From positions 115,450 to 179,449 of the forward strand of contig NZ_JAIQXT010000007.1 in NCBI RefSeq assembly GCF_020177055.1: 64,000 bases of DNA. The letters are read 5' to 3'. This document shows, one piece after another, positions 60,321 to 64,000 of this stretch (position 1 is the first letter of the stretch; each line of letters opens with the position of its first letter). Made by a program: the position numbers and the translations under genes. The notes under the pieces were generated by a model that saw nothing but the letters and a program-made list of their open reading frames with translations, was not told the DNA's origin and made no database searches. Source of the stretch: Sphingomonas sp. R647 (GTDB taxonomy: Bacteria > Pseudomonadota > Alphaproteobacteria > Sphingomonadales > Sphingomonadaceae).

Positions 60321-61804
60321 ATGATGGAAAAACCGCGCCAAGGCTTTTGGGGCCTGTGGAACATCTCGTTCGGATTCTTCGGCATCCAGATCGGCTTCGC
60401 GCTGCAAAATGCGAATATGAGCCGCATCTTCCAGTCGCTCGGCACCAGTATCGACGATCTGCCCGCCTTGTGGATCGCCGCGCCGCTGACCGGCCTGCTG
60501 GTTCAGCCGGTGATCGGACATATGAGCGACCGCACCTGGCTCGGCCGCCTTGGCCGGCGGCGGCCCTATTTCCTCGCCGGTGCGATCCTTGCCGCGCTAT
60601 CGCTGTTCGTGATGCCGCTCGCGCCGGTGCTGCTGGTCGCGGCAGTGATGCTGTGGGTGCTCGACGCGTCGCTCAACATCTCGATGGAGCCGTTCCGCGC
60701 GTTCGTCGGCGACATGCTGCGCAAGGACCAGCATAGCGCGGGCTATGCGGTGCAGACCGCCTTTATTGGCGCGGGCGCGGTGGTGGGGTCGATCTTTCCT
60801 TACGCGCTCGAACATCTCGGCGTCTCAAACGCCGCGCCGCTCGGCGGGATTCCCGACACCGTCCGCTACGCCTTCTGGTTCGGCGGAGCGGCGCTGTTTT
60901 TGGCGGTGCTGTGGACCATCCTGACGACCCGCGAATACAGCCCCGAACAGATGGCCGCATTCGACGGCGCACGGGCCGAAGCCGCAGGCGACAGCATCCG
61001 CATTCTCGCCGCGCGTGGTCCGCTCGCGAGCCTGATCTGGATCGCTGCGGGCGCGGCGGTCGCCGCCGCAGTTGGCGGGTTCGACCTCGAGAAAGAAGTG
61101 TATCTGCTCGCTGGCCTGCTCGCGGCCTATGGCGTCGCCAGCCTGATCGCGGTCCGGCTCGCAAAGGCAGGGCGCGGCGCGAACATGCTCGCCAGCATCG
61201 TCGGCGACTTCGCAGGGATGCCGCCAATCATGAAGCGGCTGGCAGTCGTGCAGTTCTTCAGCTGGTCGGCGCTGTTCATCATGTGGATCAACACCACGCC
61301 GGTCGTCGCGGGTGCGTTCTACGGTGCGCCCGACGCGGCGGACCCGCGCTATCAGGAAGGCGCGAACTGGGTCGGCGTGCTGTTCACCGTCTATAACGGT
61401 GTAGCCGCGATCGCCGCACTGACGCTGCTGCCGCTGCTCGCATCGCGCTTCGGCAAGGTCCGCACCCACATCATCGGCCTGCTCTGCGGCGCTGCGGGGT
61501 TCGCCAGCTTCTTCGTCATCAAGGACCCGCAGTGGCTGATCGTCAGCGAAATCGGCATCGGCATCGCCTGGGCCTCGATCCTCGCCATGCCCTACGCGAT
61601 CCTCGCCTCGAACCTGCCCCAGGCAAAGCTCGGCATTTTTATGGGGCTGTTCAACGTCTTCGTCGTGGTTCCCCAGCTGCTGGTCGCGACCGTGATGGGA
61701 TCGATCATGAAGGCGTTCTTCCCCGATCAGCCGATCTGGACGATGGCCTTCGCCGCTGGGACGCTAGTGCTGGCGGCGCTTGCGATGGCGCGGGTCAGGG
61801 AGGC

Positions 61805-61808
<4 letters not shown>
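60321..61808 (+). CDS. MFS maltose/sucrose-type sugar transporter
   Basis: A 495-residue twelve-helix transporter. The start (LWNISFGFFGIQIGFALQNANMSRIFQSLG) is typical of the glycoside-pentoside-hexuronide-like MFS carriers for maltose or sucrose of Caulobacter MalY type, followed by GHMSDRTWLGRLGRRRPY in the helix 2-3 loop. It would bring maltose or maltooligosaccharides across the inner membrane after the receptor, whereas the amylase acts outside. AAGGAT precedes the tandem ATGs at 60321/60324. The stop overlaps the convergent threonine-synthase-like gene by four bases. Confidence 0.9.
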
Positions 61809-63046
<1,238 letters not shown>

Positions 63047-63073
63047 GGCGCCGGCTTAGTGCGCCAATGCGCG

Positions 63074-63826
63074 CTAGTCGATCCGTTCGGCGCGCCACCC
63101 ATCGCCAACAATCCGACGATCCCCGACAGTGCCGCGATAGGTAGTGCCCTCGGCGACGAAGCTTAGCGCCGCGCCAACCAGTTGCGCCCCGGACACCGCC
63201 CGCCCATCGAGCGTTCCCGAGACGCGGCTATAGCGCTGATCAAGCGTGAGCCGCGACATACGCCCATCGTCACGGACGAGTTGCCATTCGCCGCCAGCAA
63301 TCGCCGGAATCGTCCAGCGATAGACGCGCTTGTCGGCGATCTCACGGAACTCATCATGCGGCCAATCGCCCATGTCGAACGCATGGCTGACCACCCGCGC
63401 GCCCGCCTTCATCTCGTTCAACAACTTGGGCTTTAGCCGCTCGTTGACGGCGGGCAGCAGATAGAGCGTGACGACATCCGCATCCCGGAGCGACACGGTG
63501 AACAGATCATCGCGCAGAAACCGAGCATGCTCTTCCAACCCCTCGAGCCGCGTCAACGACCGCGCCCGCGCGACCAGACCGCCGTCGATCTCAACGCCAA
63601 GAGCGGTTGCCCCGCGCCGAGCCGCCGCGCGCGGGATGCGACCATCGCCTGAACCGAGGTCGATCAGGCGTTCTCCGGCCTTCAGCGCCGCCATGTCAAG
63701 CATGCCTTCGACGACTTCGGGCGGCGTCGGGACGTAGGGGACGTCCTTCGCCCGCGCGGCAGCCGGCATAGCAAGCATGCAACCTGATCCGATCAGGACG
63801 GTGCGACGCGAAACGTGAAATTTCAT
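63074..63826 (-). CDS. Exported FAM173-like SAM-dependent methyltransferase
   Basis: A 250-residue protein with a twin-arginine signal (SRRTVLIGSG, cleavage near AAARAKD) followed by a class I methyltransferase. VPYVPTPPEVVEGML and motif I IDLGSGDGRIP (about 55-65) match the FAM173/ATPSCKMT protein-lysine methyltransferase family of mitochondria and bacteria. A C-terminal segment of about 75 residues (LTLDQRYSRVSGTLDG onward) looks like an added beta-rich domain. Export is odd since the co-substrate SAM is cytoplasmic, so the signal may be a membrane anchor, or the fold may have lost activity. Target unknown. Confidence 0.82.
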   Translation of the reverse strand: MKFHVSRRTVLIGSGCMLAMPAAARAKDVPYVPTPPEVVEGMLDMAALKAGERLIDLGSGDGRIPRAAARRGATALGVEIDGGLVARARSLTRLEGLEEHARFLRDDLFTVSLRDADVVTLYLLPAVNERLKPKLLNEMKAGARVVSHAFDMGDWPHDEFREIADKRVYRWTIPAIAGGEWQLVRDDGRMSRLTLDQRYSRVSGTLDGRAVSGAQLVGAALSFVAEGTTYRGTVGDRRIVGDGWRAERID

Positions 63827-63895
63827 CCAGCGAGCGTGGCGGAGAGCGATGCCTAGCGCAACGGCTGCGCGCTCGTTTGATCTTTGCGAGACAAC

Positions 63896-63918
63896 AAAAA
63901 AGCCGCCCGAAGGCGGCT
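63896..63918 (-). terminator. Terminator of initiator tRNA
   Basis: Stem AGCCGCC/GGCGGCT (63901-63907 with 63912-63918, tetraloop) with Ts on the minus strand (A-run 63896-63901), 10 bp past the tRNA 3' end. Confidence 0.85.
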
Positions 63919-63928
63919 ATTGTTGTGA

Positions 63929-64000
<72 letters not shown>

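Overview
The window looks like chromosomal DNA of a sphingomonad (Alphaproteobacteria, Sphingomonas or a close relative). The basis is uniformly high GC, three large TonB-dependent receptors (TBDRs) with C-terminal Phe, tryptophan-halogenase-type flavoproteins next to receptors, a CpdR homologue, SapC, DUF1289, a BphO/BphP pair, and the CTGAGCTTGTCGAAG-type palindromes common in sphingomonads. No phage, transposase, CRISPR array or defence island was found. This is an identification from gene content, not from a database search.

Layout. 1-10,900: a plant-polysaccharide (probably xylan or beta-glucan) locus with two coupled GH3 enzymes, a GH10 xylanase, a TBDR, a divergent halogenase-type flavoprotein and a sugar-porter MFS protein. 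A 15-bp palindromic operator-like site is shared by the receptor/halogenase and MFS upstream regions. 10,900-16,400: DUF2332 protein, chemoreceptor and a second TBDR. 16,700-21,300: dxs, then a minus-strand merC - zur-like - pnuC - nadR run linking metal sensing and nicotinamide riboside salvage. 21,300-24,800: ctaA-cutA-exported unknown, a long perfect inverted repeat, then rplM-rpsI. 24,900-32,000: serine-protease autotransporter, metallophosphoesterase and DAG-kinase-like pair, an overlooked 57-residue Gln-rich ORF, tRNA-Val, cpdR and N-formylglutamate amidohydrolase. 32,000-43,750: a candidate sRNA with an exposed CUCCUCCC, sapC, FAD oxidase, DEAD-box helicase, DUF1289, a diguanylate cyclase, bphO-bphP, and mtnP with its upstream permease. 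45,275-49,140: rhodanese, a composite repeat, and an isoquinoline-oxidoreductase-like molybdoenzyme with a diheme cytochrome. 49,200-61,800: a maltodextrin locus. 61,800-64,000: threonine-synthase-like enzyme, a Tat-exported FAM173-like methyltransferase, and initiator tRNA-Met cut by the window end.

How it works together. Both sugar loci follow one plan: TonB-driven import of oligosaccharides, exported or periplasmic glycosidases (GH3/GH10, or GH13/GH13/GH97), an inner-membrane MFS carrier, a LacI-type repressor (encoded in the maltodextrin locus, only inferred from the operator in the other) and one halogenase-type flavoprotein. In the maltodextrin locus TBDR, halogenase, amylase, glucosidase and GH97 lie on one strand, and the halogenase/amylase and amylase/glucosidase junctions overlap (ATGA, GTGA), so the flavoprotein is built into the sugar operon. 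This and the candidate sRNA are the most interesting items.
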